Assembly (NCBI GenBank): GCA_900319505.1
Contig: ONOV01000151.1
Location: forward strand, 1 to 6,017
DNA length: 6,017 nt
Source of the DNA: an uncultured Erysipelotrichaceae bacterium
GTDB taxonomy: Bacteria; Bacillota_I; Bacilli_A; Erysipelotrichales; Erysipelotrichaceae
Direction: 5' to 3'
This document shows, in pieces, positions 1 to 6,017 of this stretch (position 1 is the stretch's first letter; each line of letters begins with the position of its first letter). Position numbers and translations under genes: made by a program. The notes beneath the pieces are model-generated. The model ran no database searches. It was not told where the DNA came from and saw nothing but the letters and a program-made list of their open reading frames with translations.

Positions 1-1713
1 GATGGCAGACCCATCTGGATGAGCTGGAAGCTTGACGGTCTGACGCTTGTCGTCACCTATGATAATGGCAGGCTGAGTAAAGTTGTCACCCGGGGAGATG
101 GCCATATCGGCACTAATATCACCCATCTCTATGAGGCTATCCACGGCATCCTGCCAAGAATCGGGGACAAGGGCCATCTTGTCATCCGCGGTGAAGCGGT
201 TATCTCCTATGATGACTTTGAACAGTTTGTCATGGAATCCGGTGAAGATTATGCCAATCCCCGCAACCTCGCATCCGGTTCTCTGACCCTGAAGGATATC
301 GATGAAGTCAGGCGGAGGAACATTCACTGGGTGCCGTTTACCCTTGTGCATTGCGGCCATGAAATCATTTCATGGGGTGAAAGAATGCAGTATCTGAAGG
401 ATCTCGGCTTCAATGTTGTCGATCATGAAAAGATCGACAATCCGGATCTTGCCCATATCAATGAAGCGATTGACAGATGGACAAAGAAAGTGACGGAGCG
501 CATCAATCCCTATCCGGTTGATGGACTGGTCATTGACTATGATGACTCTGTGTACGCATCCGGCGGTTCCATCACCGGCCATCATGCCACAAGAGCCGGC
601 TATGCTTTCAAGTGGGCGGATGAATCCGCTGACAGTGAACTGGAATACATTGAATGGTCCTGTGCTGCTTCTACGATTACACCGGTTGCCGTCTTCAGGC
701 CGGTTCAACTGGAAGGAACAACGGTCAAGCGTGCTTCACTATGCAATATCTCTGAATGCGAAAGACTCGGCATAGGTGATAAAGGAACCGTACTGTCTGT
801 AATCAAAGCAAATAAGATCATCCCCAAAGTCATCCGCGTCAGGGAAAAGAAAGGGGAGCTTGTCATTCCGAAAGTCTGTCCGGTATGCGGCGCCCCAAGT
901 ACGATTCATGTTTCTCCAGCCTCCGGAACAAAAACACTGCACTGTACCAATCCGGACTGTGATGCCAAAAAACTGAAGAAATATGCCCGCTTTGTGTCCA
1001 AGGCAGGCATGGACATCGACGGCATTTCCGAGGCAACCCTGTCCCGCTTCATCAATGAAGGCTGGATTCATAACATCGGCGATATCTACCGGCTGAAGAA
1101 CCATGAAAAGGAAATCGCCCAGCTGGACGGCTTCAAGGAAAAATCAGCTGCCAATATCAGTGCATCTGTAAACAGAGCCATGGAAGTGGAAGACAGGAAG
1201 CTGATCTTTGCTCTGAATATTCCGCTTGTCGGGCCGGATGTAGCGACAAGACTGCTGAAGGCCTATCCGTTTGCCGAACTGATTCATAAAGCGGAAGAGA
1301 CCGATGATCCGGAAGTGTTCTCTTCCATTGACGGCATCGGTTCAGAAAAGTCCCGTGCTTTTGTCAGCTGGTTCAAAGAAGAGAAGAATGTCAGAGATCT
1401 CAATGATCTTCTGACGATGGTGAAAGTAAAGGCATCTGAAGTACAGCCTTCCGGTGATCTCTGCCGGGATCTTGTCTTTGTCATTACCGGTGATGTGTAC
1501 CATTATAAAAACAGAAATGAACTGAAAGCCTATATTGAATCACAGGGCGGCAAGGTAACCGGCTCTGTTTCAAAGAAAACATCCTATCTCATTAACAACG
1601 ATGTCACATCTGCTTCTGCTAAAAACAATAAGGCAAGACAGCTCAACATTCCGATTCTGTCGGAAGATGAGTTCATTGCCCGCTTTACGCAGGCGGGAAC
1701 AATTGCGAAATAA
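1..1713 (+). CDS. ligA: Divergent NAD+-dependent DNA ligase, LigA family (5'-truncated by window edge)
   Basis: The frame is open from base 1 and gives 570 residues. By comparison with E. coli LigA (671 aa), roughly 100 N-terminal residues (domain Ia and the start of the adenylation domain) lie upstream. Numbering from base 1, I see the adenylation motif KLDG with nucleophile K10, RGDG at 31-34, RGE with E65, NPR at 86-88 and the motif V lysine K204 (AFKW). An OB-fold follows at about 215-285, then a zinc finger with C293, C296, C315 and C320, helix-hairpin-helix repeats at about 335-460, and a BRCT domain at about 488-566. LigA seals 3'-OH/5'-phosphate nicks using NAD+. Odd points: S8 replaces the usual Glu two residues before the lysine, T96 replaces Arg in SLR, D179 replaces the motif IV Lys (DGLVID), and the OB-fold RTG is missing. 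The protein resembles a second LigA class that I recall from Lachnospiraceae and relatives (SWKLDGLT type). Family membership is firm; ligase activity is not. Confidence 0.93.
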   Translation, partial: DGRPIWMSWKLDGLTLVVTYDNGRLSKVVTRGDGHIGTNITHLYEAIHGILPRIGDKGHLVIRGEAVISYDDFEQFVMESGEDYANPRNLASGSLTLKDIDEVRRRNIHWVPFTLVHCGHEIISWGERMQYLKDLGFNVVDHEKIDNPDLAHINEAIDRWTKKVTERINPYPVDGLVIDYDDSVYASGGSITGHHATRAGYAFKWADESADSELEYIEWSCAASTITPVAVFRPVQLEGTTVKRASLCNISECERLGIGDKGTVLSVIKANKIIPKVIRVREKKGELVIPKVCPVCGAPSTIHVSPASGTKTLHCTNPDCDAKKLKKYARFVSKAGMDIDGISEATLSRFINEGWIHNIGDIYRLKNHEKEIAQLDGFKEKSAANISASVNRAMEVEDRKLIFALNIPLVGPDVATRLLKAYPFAELIHKAEETDDPEVFSSIDGIGSEKSRAFVSWFKEEKNVRDLNDLLTMVKVKASEVQPSGDLCRDLVFVITGDVYHYKNRNELKAYIESQGGKVTGSVSKKTSYLINNDVTSASAKNNKARQLNIPILSEDEFIARFTQAGTIAK

Positions 1714-1747
1714 CAGCATTGCGGGTAGAATGTCAAAGGTATAAAAA

Positions 1748-1752
1748 AGAGG
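1748..1752 (+). promoter_or_regulatory. Ribosome binding site of gatC
   Basis: AGAGG lies 7 bases before the ATG at 1760 and supports that start. It is weaker than the sites of gatA, gatB and the methyltransferase gene. The 46-base gap after ligA has no hairpin, so read-through from the ligase gene is possible. Confidence 0.6.
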
Positions 1753-1759
1753 CCGTAAG

Positions 1760-2056
1760 ATGGAAGAAAAGAAGGATAAAGCATATTTCAAGAAGCTGGC
1801 CAACCAGCTGATGTTTGATCTTTCGGATGAAGAAGCCGAAAGTATTGTCAAGGAATTCTCCACTCTGGAAGGACAGATGGCGCTTATGGATGCCGTCAAT
1901 ACAGACGGTGTGGAAGAAATGGTCTATCCGTTTGAGGATGGTACCAGCTATCTGCGTGAAGACAAGGTCAGTCATGTCATCAGCCAGGATGATGCCATGG
2001 CAAACGTTGATAAGAAACTGGAAGGACATTTCGTCCTGCCGAAGGTGGTGAAATAA
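1760..2056 (+). CDS. gatC: Aspartyl/glutamyl-tRNA amidotransferase subunit C (GatC)
   Basis: This 98-residue protein has the usual GatC length. It is the small structural subunit of GatCAB, and in known structures it wraps as a belt around the GatA-GatB interface and stabilises the complex; it has no catalytic site. The sequence shows the typical acidic helical N-terminal half (residues 5-50) and the conserved C-terminal part: LRED at 65-68, the S/T-x-E/D-D-A-x-A-N stretch at 75-82, and the terminal F-x-L-P-K-V-V at 91-97. It begins 46 bases after the ligase stop. Its stop codon shares one base with the gatA start (TAATG), so the two are probably translationally coupled. The weak sequence conservation is normal for GatC. 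The identity rests on the C-terminal motif plus the adjacent gatA and gatB, and is secure. Confidence 0.96.
   Translation: MEEKKDKAYFKKLANQLMFDLSDEEAESIVKEFSTLEGQMALMDAVNTDGVEEMVYPFEDGTSYLREDKVSHVISQDDAMANVDKKLEGHFVLPKVVK
2042..2051 (+). promoter_or_regulatory. Ribosome binding site of gatA inside the gatC 3' end
   Basis: AAGGTGGTGA differs at one base from the extended Shine-Dalgarno AAGGAGGTGA. It overlaps the codons for the last conserved residues of GatC (K-V-V-K). Its spacing favours the ATG at 2056 over the in-frame ATG at 2068. Confidence 0.75.
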
Positions 2057-3471
2057 TGATTGCGGAAATGGCAAAAGATAAAGCCGGTGCTGAAAAGCGC
2101 TGTGAAGAAGCCTATGAAAAGGCCCGGCAGCTTCAGTCGAAGCTCAATGATGTGATTACATTTGTCAACCCGAAGGAACAGCTGGAACATCTGCCTGAGG
2201 AAGGAAAGATGAGAGGCGTTCCGATTGCCCTGAAGGACAATGTGAATACAAAGGGGATTCTGACAACTGCCGGTTCCCGTATTTTAAGCAGCTACGTTCC
2301 GATTTACGATGCTGAGATTGTCACTAGGCTCAAGGCGGCCGGTGCTGTATGCATTGCCAAGGCAAGTATGGATGAGCTGGCTATGGGCGGTACGAACCTG
2401 ACCTGCTTCACAGGACCGGCGCATAATCCCTGGGATACAAGGCGCATGACCGGCGGTTCCTCCGGCGGCAGTGCAGCCCTTGTTTCCTCAGGTGTTGTAC
2501 CGATGGCGATCGGTTCTGATACCGGCGACTCCATTCGCAAGCCGGCAGCTTTCAACGGCATTGTCGGTGTCAAGCCGACTTATGGGCGCATCAGCCGCTA
2601 CGGCATCATTCCGTATTCCTCTTCCCTGGATCATGTCGGCTACTTCACAAGATCCATTGAAGATGCCTGCCTGAGTCTTGAAGTGCTGGCTGGGCGGGAT
2701 GATCGTGATATGACCAGTTCCAATCGTCCGGTCGAAGAATATACAAAGAATCTCAACAGCGATATGCACGGCATGAAGATTGCCGTCATTGCCAATGTCA
2801 TTGACAATGTTTCCAATCCGGAAACTGTGAAGATTTTCAACCAGCGCATGGAAGAGCTGAAGGCAAGAGGTGCGCAGGTGGATGTCTATCAGTTTGATGA
2901 AAACCTCATGAAGGCCATCCTGCCGACGTACTTCATCATTGCCAACTGTGAAGCGACTTCCAACCACTCCAATCTGGACGGTATCCGTTTCGGTGTGCGT
3001 GAAGATGGCGCCGATATGAAGGAAATCATGACAAACTCCCGTACCAGGGGATTCGGTCCTCTGATCAGAAGAAGATTTGTCATCGGTTCATATGGCCTGT
3101 TTGAAGAAAATCAGGAAAGACTGTTCCGTAAGGCGCAGAAGGTCAGACGTCTGATTGTTGAAGCAATGGATGACTGTCTGAAAGAATATGATGCCATTGT
3201 GGCGCCGGCATCTGGCGATATTGCCCCGCTGATTGATGAAAAGAAGGACCAGGATCAGCTTTCCGATGATTATCTGATTGCGGAAAACTACATGGCCATG
3301 GGCAACTTCTCCGGCTATCCTTCCATGACGGTTCCGATGGGATTCTATGACGGCTGTCCGCTTGGCATGAACATTACCTGCCGGGCATGGGAAGAAGAGA
3401 CGATGTTCAACATCGGCAAGGCCATGGAAGAAATCACAGGTTATAAAGACCTGCATGCGGAGGTGAAATAA
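2056..3471 (+). CDS. gatA: Aspartyl/glutamyl-tRNA amidotransferase subunit A (GatA), glutaminase
   Basis: This 471-residue protein belongs to the amidase-signature family. GatA hydrolyses glutamine and channels the ammonia to GatB for amidation of misacylated Glu-tRNA(Gln) or Asp-tRNA(Asn) in the cytoplasm. The Ser-cisSer-Lys triad is visible as K60 (ALKDN), S135 (GGSSGGS) and S159 (DTGDS). The spacings of 75 and 24 equal those of the S. aureus triad K79-S154-S178. The Arg-rich RRRFVIGSY segment (338-346) matches the region holding the glutamine-binding Arg. The N-terminus is about 20 residues shorter than in S. aureus, with the first helix trimmed. I kept the ATG at 2056 because it overlaps the gatC stop (TAATG) behind a near-perfect Shine-Dalgarno. 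Oddities: D158 replaces the Gly before the nucleophile (canonical DTGGS), and E410 aligns with the glutamine-binding Asp of S. aureus. I recall DTGDS from Mollicutes, so this may be a lineage trait. It is coupled to gatB by another TAATG. Confidence 0.97.
   Translation: MIAEMAKDKAGAEKRCEEAYEKARQLQSKLNDVITFVNPKEQLEHLPEEGKMRGVPIALKDNVNTKGILTTAGSRILSSYVPIYDAEIVTRLKAAGAVCIAKASMDELAMGGTNLTCFTGPAHNPWDTRRMTGGSSGGSAALVSSGVVPMAIGSDTGDSIRKPAAFNGIVGVKPTYGRISRYGIIPYSSSLDHVGYFTRSIEDACLSLEVLAGRDDRDMTSSNRPVEEYTKNLNSDMHGMKIAVIANVIDNVSNPETVKIFNQRMEELKARGAQVDVYQFDENLMKAILPTYFIIANCEATSNHSNLDGIRFGVREDGADMKEIMTNSRTRGFGPLIRRRFVIGSYGLFEENQERLFRKAQKVRRLIVEAMDDCLKEYDAIVAPASGDIAPLIDEKKDQDQLSDDYLIAENYMAMGNFSGYPSMTVPMGFYDGCPLGMNITCRAWEEETMFNIGKAMEEITGYKDLHAEVK
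3459..3466 (+). promoter_or_regulatory. Ribosome binding site of gatB inside the gatA 3' end
   Basis: GGAGGTGA is a perfect 8-base match to the Shine-Dalgarno consensus. Its GGAGG core ends 7 bases before the gatB ATG at 3471. It lies in the last codons of gatA and fixes the overlapping start. Confidence 0.85.
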
Positions 3472-4904
3472 TGGAATACGAAGCTACCATAGGTATTGAA
3501 ATCCACTGTCAGCTCAAGACGGCGACCAAGATGTTCTCCGGTGCACCGACTTCCTTCGGCCGCAAGGCAAATACATGTGTCAATGAAATCGACCTCGGTC
3601 ATCCCGGCGCCATGCCGTGTGTGAATAAAGAAGCTGTCGCCAAGGCTATTGAAGCCTGCACAGCTCTGCATATGACCATTGATCCGCTGGTCAAGTTCGA
3701 CCGCAAGAACTACTACTACAGTGATCTGGCCAAGGGCTTCCAGATCACCCAGCAGTTCCACCCCATCGGCCGCAACGGCTGGATTGAGATCAATACGGAT
3801 AATGGTCCCAAAAAGATCCGTATTGAAAGAATCCACATGGAAGAAGATACCGCCAAGCAGTATCATCTTTCCAAAGTATCCCTGCTTGACTTCAACCGTG
3901 CTGATACACCTCTGATTGAAATCGTATCAAAGCCGGATATGAAGAGCGGTGCCGAAGCAGAAGCGTATGTTGAAGCACTGCGTCAGACGCTGTATTACAT
4001 CGGCGTCTCCGACTGCAAGATGGAGGAAGGTTCCATGCGCTGCGATGTCAACGTGTCCATCGCGCCCAAAGGGTCCGACAAGCTTGGTACCAAGAACGAA
4101 ATCAAGAACATCAACTCCATCTCCCATATCGGCAAAGCGGTGGATTATGAGATTGAGAGACAGAAGGAACTGCTGGAAGCAGGCGAACAAGTCCATCAGG
4201 AAACACGCCGTTATGATGATAAAACCGGTACAACCATCCTGATGAGACGCAAGGAGGGCAACGTGGACTACAAGTTCTTCCCGGAGCCCAATATCTTCCC
4301 GATCCGTCTTGATGATGCCTGGATCAAAGACATTCAGGATCATATGCCGGAGCTGCCGCAGGCAAGAAAAGAAAGATACCAGAAGACATACGGCCTGTCG
4401 GATCATGACATTTCCATCCTTATTGACAACAAGGAAATGAGTGAGTTCTTCGAAGAAGTCATGAAGTACAGCAAAGATGCCAAGAGCGTATGCAACTGGC
4501 TGCTGTCTGATGTCAGTGCATGGCTGAACAAGAACGAAAAGACAATCGATCACTGCGATCTCAAGCCGGAACATCTTGCCAAACTTGTCAAGATGATTGA
4601 TGACGGCAAGCTGTCCAATGCCCAGGCAAAGAAGGTCGTGGACGACATGATGGAAGGCAGAGATCCGCAAGAAACTGCCAAGGCCAAAGGTCTGCAGCAG
4701 ATTTCAGATACAGGCGCGATTGAAGAAATGGTGGAAAAGGCACTGGATGCCAACCCGCAGGCCATTGAGGACTTTAAGAATGGCAAGAAGAGAGCGCTTG
4801 GCTTCCTGACCGGCCAGGTCATGAAGATGTCCAGAGGACAGGCAAATCCGGGTCTTGTAAACCAGATGATCCAGAAAGCACTGAACAAACGTGTCAATGG
4901 CTGA
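3471..4904 (+). CDS. gatB: Aspartyl/glutamyl-tRNA amidotransferase subunit B (GatB)
   Basis: This 477-residue protein has the full usual length (S. aureus GatB is about 475). GatB binds the misacylated tRNA, activates the Glu/Asp side chain with ATP, and amidates it with ammonia from GatA. The cradle domain carries GIEIH at 8-12, FDRKNYYY at 76-83, IHMEED at 121-126, LLDFNRA at 138-144, and KMEEGSMRCDVN at 183-194, followed by GTKNEIKN at 206-213 and FFPEPNI at 269-275. The C-terminal helical and YqeY-like tRNA-contacting part runs from about 295 to the end and closes with the conserved GFLTGQVMKMS-RGQANP-LVNQ pattern. It resembles the Staphylococcus type, with IDL-x-x-PG rather than a Cys-rich CP-x-C segment near residue 40. 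D145 occupies the usual glycine of the GatB signature (NRAGTP reads NRADTP). The start is fixed by the perfect Shine-Dalgarno and the TAATG overlap. No terminator follows, so transcription may continue into the next gene. Confidence 0.98.
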   Translation: MEYEATIGIEIHCQLKTATKMFSGAPTSFGRKANTCVNEIDLGHPGAMPCVNKEAVAKAIEACTALHMTIDPLVKFDRKNYYYSDLAKGFQITQQFHPIGRNGWIEINTDNGPKKIRIERIHMEEDTAKQYHLSKVSLLDFNRADTPLIEIVSKPDMKSGAEAEAYVEALRQTLYYIGVSDCKMEEGSMRCDVNVSIAPKGSDKLGTKNEIKNINSISHIGKAVDYEIERQKELLEAGEQVHQETRRYDDKTGTTILMRRKEGNVDYKFFPEPNIFPIRLDDAWIKDIQDHMPELPQARKERYQKTYGLSDHDISILIDNKEMSEFFEEVMKYSKDAKSVCNWLLSDVSAWLNKNEKTIDHCDLKPEHLAKLVKMIDDGKLSNAQAKKVVDDMMEGRDPQETAKAKGLQQISDTGAIEEMVEKALDANPQAIEDFKNGKKRALGFLTGQVMKMSRGQANPGLVNQMIQKALNKRVNG

Positions 4905-4907
4905 CAG

Positions 4908-4936
4908 TAGTCAAACACATCTAAAAAGGATACAAT
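4908..4936 (+). promoter_or_regulatory. Possible sigma-A-type promoter before the membrane protein gene
   Basis: TACAAT at 4931-4936 matches the -10 consensus at 5 of 6 positions, and TAGTCA at 4908-4913 matches the -35 at 4 of 6, with 17 bases between them. Transcription would start near 4943, leaving a leader of only about 16 bases before the ATG, just enough for the binding site at 4945. The -35 is weak and a chance match is quite possible. Confidence 0.33.
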
Positions 4937-4944
4937 AAAGACTG

Positions 4945-4950
4945 CGGAGA
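4945..4950 (+). promoter_or_regulatory. Ribosome binding site of the membrane protein gene
   Basis: CGGAGA, with its GGAG core at 4946-4949, lies 9 bases before the ATG at 4959. It supports that start, which also yields the Lys/Arg-rich segment expected ahead of the membrane helix. Confidence 0.65.
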
Positions 4951-4958
4951 TAAATTCT

Positions 4959-5615
4959 ATGAATAAGAAGAGGAAAGAAACGGTAAAAAAGAGCTATCGT
5001 TCCAGACGGACAACAGCAGTGTTCTGGATCTGTCTTGTCTTAGTGCTTCTGCCGTTTGCGGTACTTGGCTGGATTCTGTTCTCAGCAGCCAGAGATACCC
5101 ATACACCGGTACTGGGAAACCGCTATAAAGGTGACCTGGATCCGGCGATTACTACAGAAGAAATCAAGGAAATTGATACAAATGTAGCTGCGGCTGACGG
5201 GGTGGAAAGTGAATTCTCCAACCTGGCAACCGGTACGCTGCGTGTCTATGCCAAGGTTGCGGATGACGCAACCGCGGATACTGCTGCAGCCACAGCACAG
5301 AATATTTATCAGATTGTTTCACAGACCCTGGATCCTTCCGTCTACTTTACCCAGAGTGACGGCAAGAAGATGTATGATCTTGAAATTCATGTATACAACT
5401 ACAATGCGGATCAGGATCGTTCGGCTGACAGCTTTGTCTATGTCATCGGTACAAAGACATCGTCCATGACGGATCCGCTGTATGAAACGGTGTCCCAGGC
5501 CAAGTCGCCGGAACTGGCGGCCAAGCTGGAACAGGATGTCGCTGACCGTAAAGCCCAGGAGGCTGCCGCCAGTGCTTCTCCTGCCGCAACCGCAGGCACG
5601 CAGGCTGCACAGTAA
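4959..5615 (+). CDS. Unrecognised single-pass membrane protein with extracytoplasmic domain
   Basis: I do not recognise the family of this 218-residue protein. Residues 1-18 are strongly basic (nine Lys/Arg) and are followed by one hydrophobic segment at about 20-43. This predicts an N-in/C-out anchor or an uncleaved signal; there is no lipobox. The exported part has a compact region at about 92-166 whose pattern suggests strand (TLRVYAKV), helix (about 107-124), strand (MYDLEIHVYNY) and strand (SFVYVIGT). The rest is charged helix, ending in an Ala-rich tail (about 198-218) with Ser, Pro, Thr and Gln that is probably disordered. The C-terminal half has no Cys and no obvious catalytic motif. 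It starts 54 bases after gatB and ends 12 bases before a terminator, so it is probably the last gene of the gat transcript. In Bacillus and Staphylococcus the same slot holds the diacylglycerol kinase gene dgkB; this protein shows no resemblance to DgkB. Coding is well supported; function is unknown. Confidence 0.88.
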   Translation: MNKKRKETVKKSYRSRRTTAVFWICLVLVLLPFAVLGWILFSAARDTHTPVLGNRYKGDLDPAITTEEIKEIDTNVAAADGVESEFSNLATGTLRVYAKVADDATADTAAATAQNIYQIVSQTLDPSVYFTQSDGKKMYDLEIHVYNYNADQDRSADSFVYVIGTKTSSMTDPLYETVSQAKSPELAAKLEQDVADRKAQEAAASASPAATAGTQAAQ

Positions 5616-5626
5616 TCAGATAAATG

Positions 5627-5651
5627 AAAAAAGGCCTTTGTGCCTTTTTTT
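5627..5651 (+). terminator. Rho-independent terminator after the gat/membrane-protein unit
   Basis: A perfect 9-bp stem pairs 5627-5635 (AAAAAAGGC) with 5642-5650 (GCCTTTTTT). The loop is the six bases CTTTGT, and a run of seven T ends at 5651. Because the stem is mostly A-T with a short GGC clamp it may be leaky, and the A-tract on the left could serve the opposite strand. It sits between the stop at 5615 and the ribosome binding site at 5655. Confidence 0.85.
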
Positions 5652-5654
5652 ATC

Positions 5655-5662
5655 TTGGAGGA
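5655..5662 (+). promoter_or_regulatory. Ribosome binding site of the rRNA methyltransferase gene
   Basis: TTGGAGGA has a GGAGG core at 5657-5661, five bases before the ATG at 5667. It begins only three bases after the terminator T-tract, so the hairpin and the translation start are almost adjacent. Confidence 0.75.
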
Positions 5663-5666
5663 ACAT

Positions 5667-6017
5667 ATGCGTAAGAATGAAACCTATACCGCTGAATGCG
5701 TTGATTACACCATTGAAGGAGCCGGGGTCGTTAAACTGGGTGATTTTGTTGTATTTGTACCGGGGCTGATCCTGCATGAAACAGCTGAAATTGCTTTGAC
5801 AAAGGTGAAACCAAACTATGCCTATGGCCGTATTGTCAGACTGATTCAGCCATCCCCGCATAGAATTGAACCATCCTGTCCGGTGAACCGGCTGTGCGGA
5901 GGGTGCCAGCTGATGCATATGGACAGAGAAGCACAGAGCGACTTCAAGATGCGCAAGGTACAGAGCTGTTTCCGTGCCAATGCCGGTATGGAAGTAGAGC
6001 CGCTTCCCATCATTACC
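5667..6017 (+). CDS. rlmD: 23S rRNA m5U methyltransferase, RlmD/RlmCD (TrmA/RumA) family, 3'-truncated by window edge
   Basis: The frame is open from the ATG at 5667 to the last base and gives 117 residues of a protein that is usually about 450. Members of this family transfer a methyl group from S-adenosylmethionine to C5 of a uridine in 23S rRNA: U1939 for E. coli RlmD, and both U747 and U1939 for Bacillus RlmCD (YefA). The N-terminal part (about 5-62) fits a TRAM RNA-binding domain, with the GAGVVKL-D-FVVFVPG pattern and the typical I-x-PSPHRIEPSCP ending. C71, C77 and C80 form the C-x5-C-x2-C (CGGC) signature for three of the four [4Fe-4S] ligands, followed by Q-x-x-H and an EAQ-x-x-FK segment as in the family. 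The SAM-binding and catalytic domain lies outside the window, so the exact uridine target cannot be assigned. Its position downstream of gatCAB agrees with the Bacillus yefA locus. Confidence 0.93.
   Translation, partial: MRKNETYTAECVDYTIEGAGVVKLGDFVVFVPGLILHETAEIALTKVKPNYAYGRIVRLIQPSPHRIEPSCPVNRLCGGCQLMHMDREAQSDFKMRKVQSCFRANAGMEVEPLPIIT

Noticed and set aside
658..675. Frameshift or sequencing error as the cause of the missing OB-fold RTG in the ligase
   Set aside because: The reading frame is continuous, with conserved LigA sequence in the same frame on both sides, and no homopolymer run is present. A true substitution with about a one-residue gap is the simpler reading.
1719..1745. Possible promoter before gatC (TATAAA at 1740-1745)
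   Set aside because: The -10-like hexamer has no acceptable -35: TTGCGG at 1719 matches only 3 of 6 with a 15-base spacer. The A-rich run before a ribosome binding site easily produces such a match.
2068..2070. Alternative gatA start at the in-frame ATG four codons downstream
   Set aside because: The ATG at 2056 overlaps the gatC stop exactly as gatB overlaps gatA, and the Shine-Dalgarno spacing suits it better.
3927..4670. 247-codon open frame on the minus strand inside gatB
   Set aside because: It lies wholly antisense to a well-conserved gatB, has no recognisable domain and no supporting ribosome binding site. Long antisense frames like this commonly arise from codon bias of the sense gene. 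The same applies to the minus-strand frames at 2488-2967, 3441-3866 and 739-1104.
5019..5040. Lipoprotein signal around the Cys at residue 25 of the membrane protein
   Set aside because: The Cys sits at the start of the hydrophobic segment rather than after it, and the preceding residues do not form a lipobox, so a simple transmembrane anchor fits better.
5616..5918. 100-codon minus-strand frame over the start of the rRNA methyltransferase gene
   Set aside because: It is antisense to a CDS with clear TRAM and CGGC motifs and includes the terminator region; nothing supports it as a gene.

Overview
The window looks like chromosomal housekeeping DNA from a Bacillota (Firmicutes) bacterium, most likely of the Erysipelotrichia/Mollicutes side. 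The clues are the gene order, near-balanced base composition, strong GGAGG-type ribosome binding sites, and a GatA sequence of the GSDTGDSIRKP type that I associate from memory with Mollicutes and Erysipelotrichaceae. All genes lie on the + strand and no mobile DNA, CRISPR array or RNA gene is visible.

Layout: (1) 1-1713, the 3' part of a divergent NAD-dependent DNA ligase gene (ligA type), with its 5' end outside the window; (2) 1760-4904, gatC-gatA-gatB, encoding the tRNA-dependent amidotransferase GatCAB, with both internal junctions being TAATG overlaps; (3) 4959-5615, an unrecognised single-pass membrane protein with an extracytoplasmic domain and an Ala-rich tail; (4) 5627-5651, a Rho-independent terminator; (5) 5667-6017, the 5' end of a class I SAM-dependent, Fe-S-containing 23S rRNA m5U methyltransferase gene (rlmD/rlmCD type), cut by the window edge.

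The order ligA, gatC, gatA, gatB, one gene, rlmCD-like matches the backbone I recall from Bacillus and Staphylococcus (pcrA-ligA-...-gatCAB-dgkB-rlmCD). Here the membrane protein fills the slot of dgkB. GatCAB converts Glu-tRNA(Gln) and/or Asp-tRNA(Asn) to the amidated forms. The rRNA methyltransferase is also a translation gene. The ligase is linked by position, not by function.

The most interesting point is the ligase. It keeps the adenylation lysine, zinc finger, helix-hairpin-helix region and BRCT domain. However, it has replaced several residues that are near-invariant in LigA, including the motif IV lysine, yet it sits where the housekeeping ligA is expected. GatA and GatB also each carry a Gly-to-Asp change inside a signature motif. 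No clearly novel multi-gene system is present.
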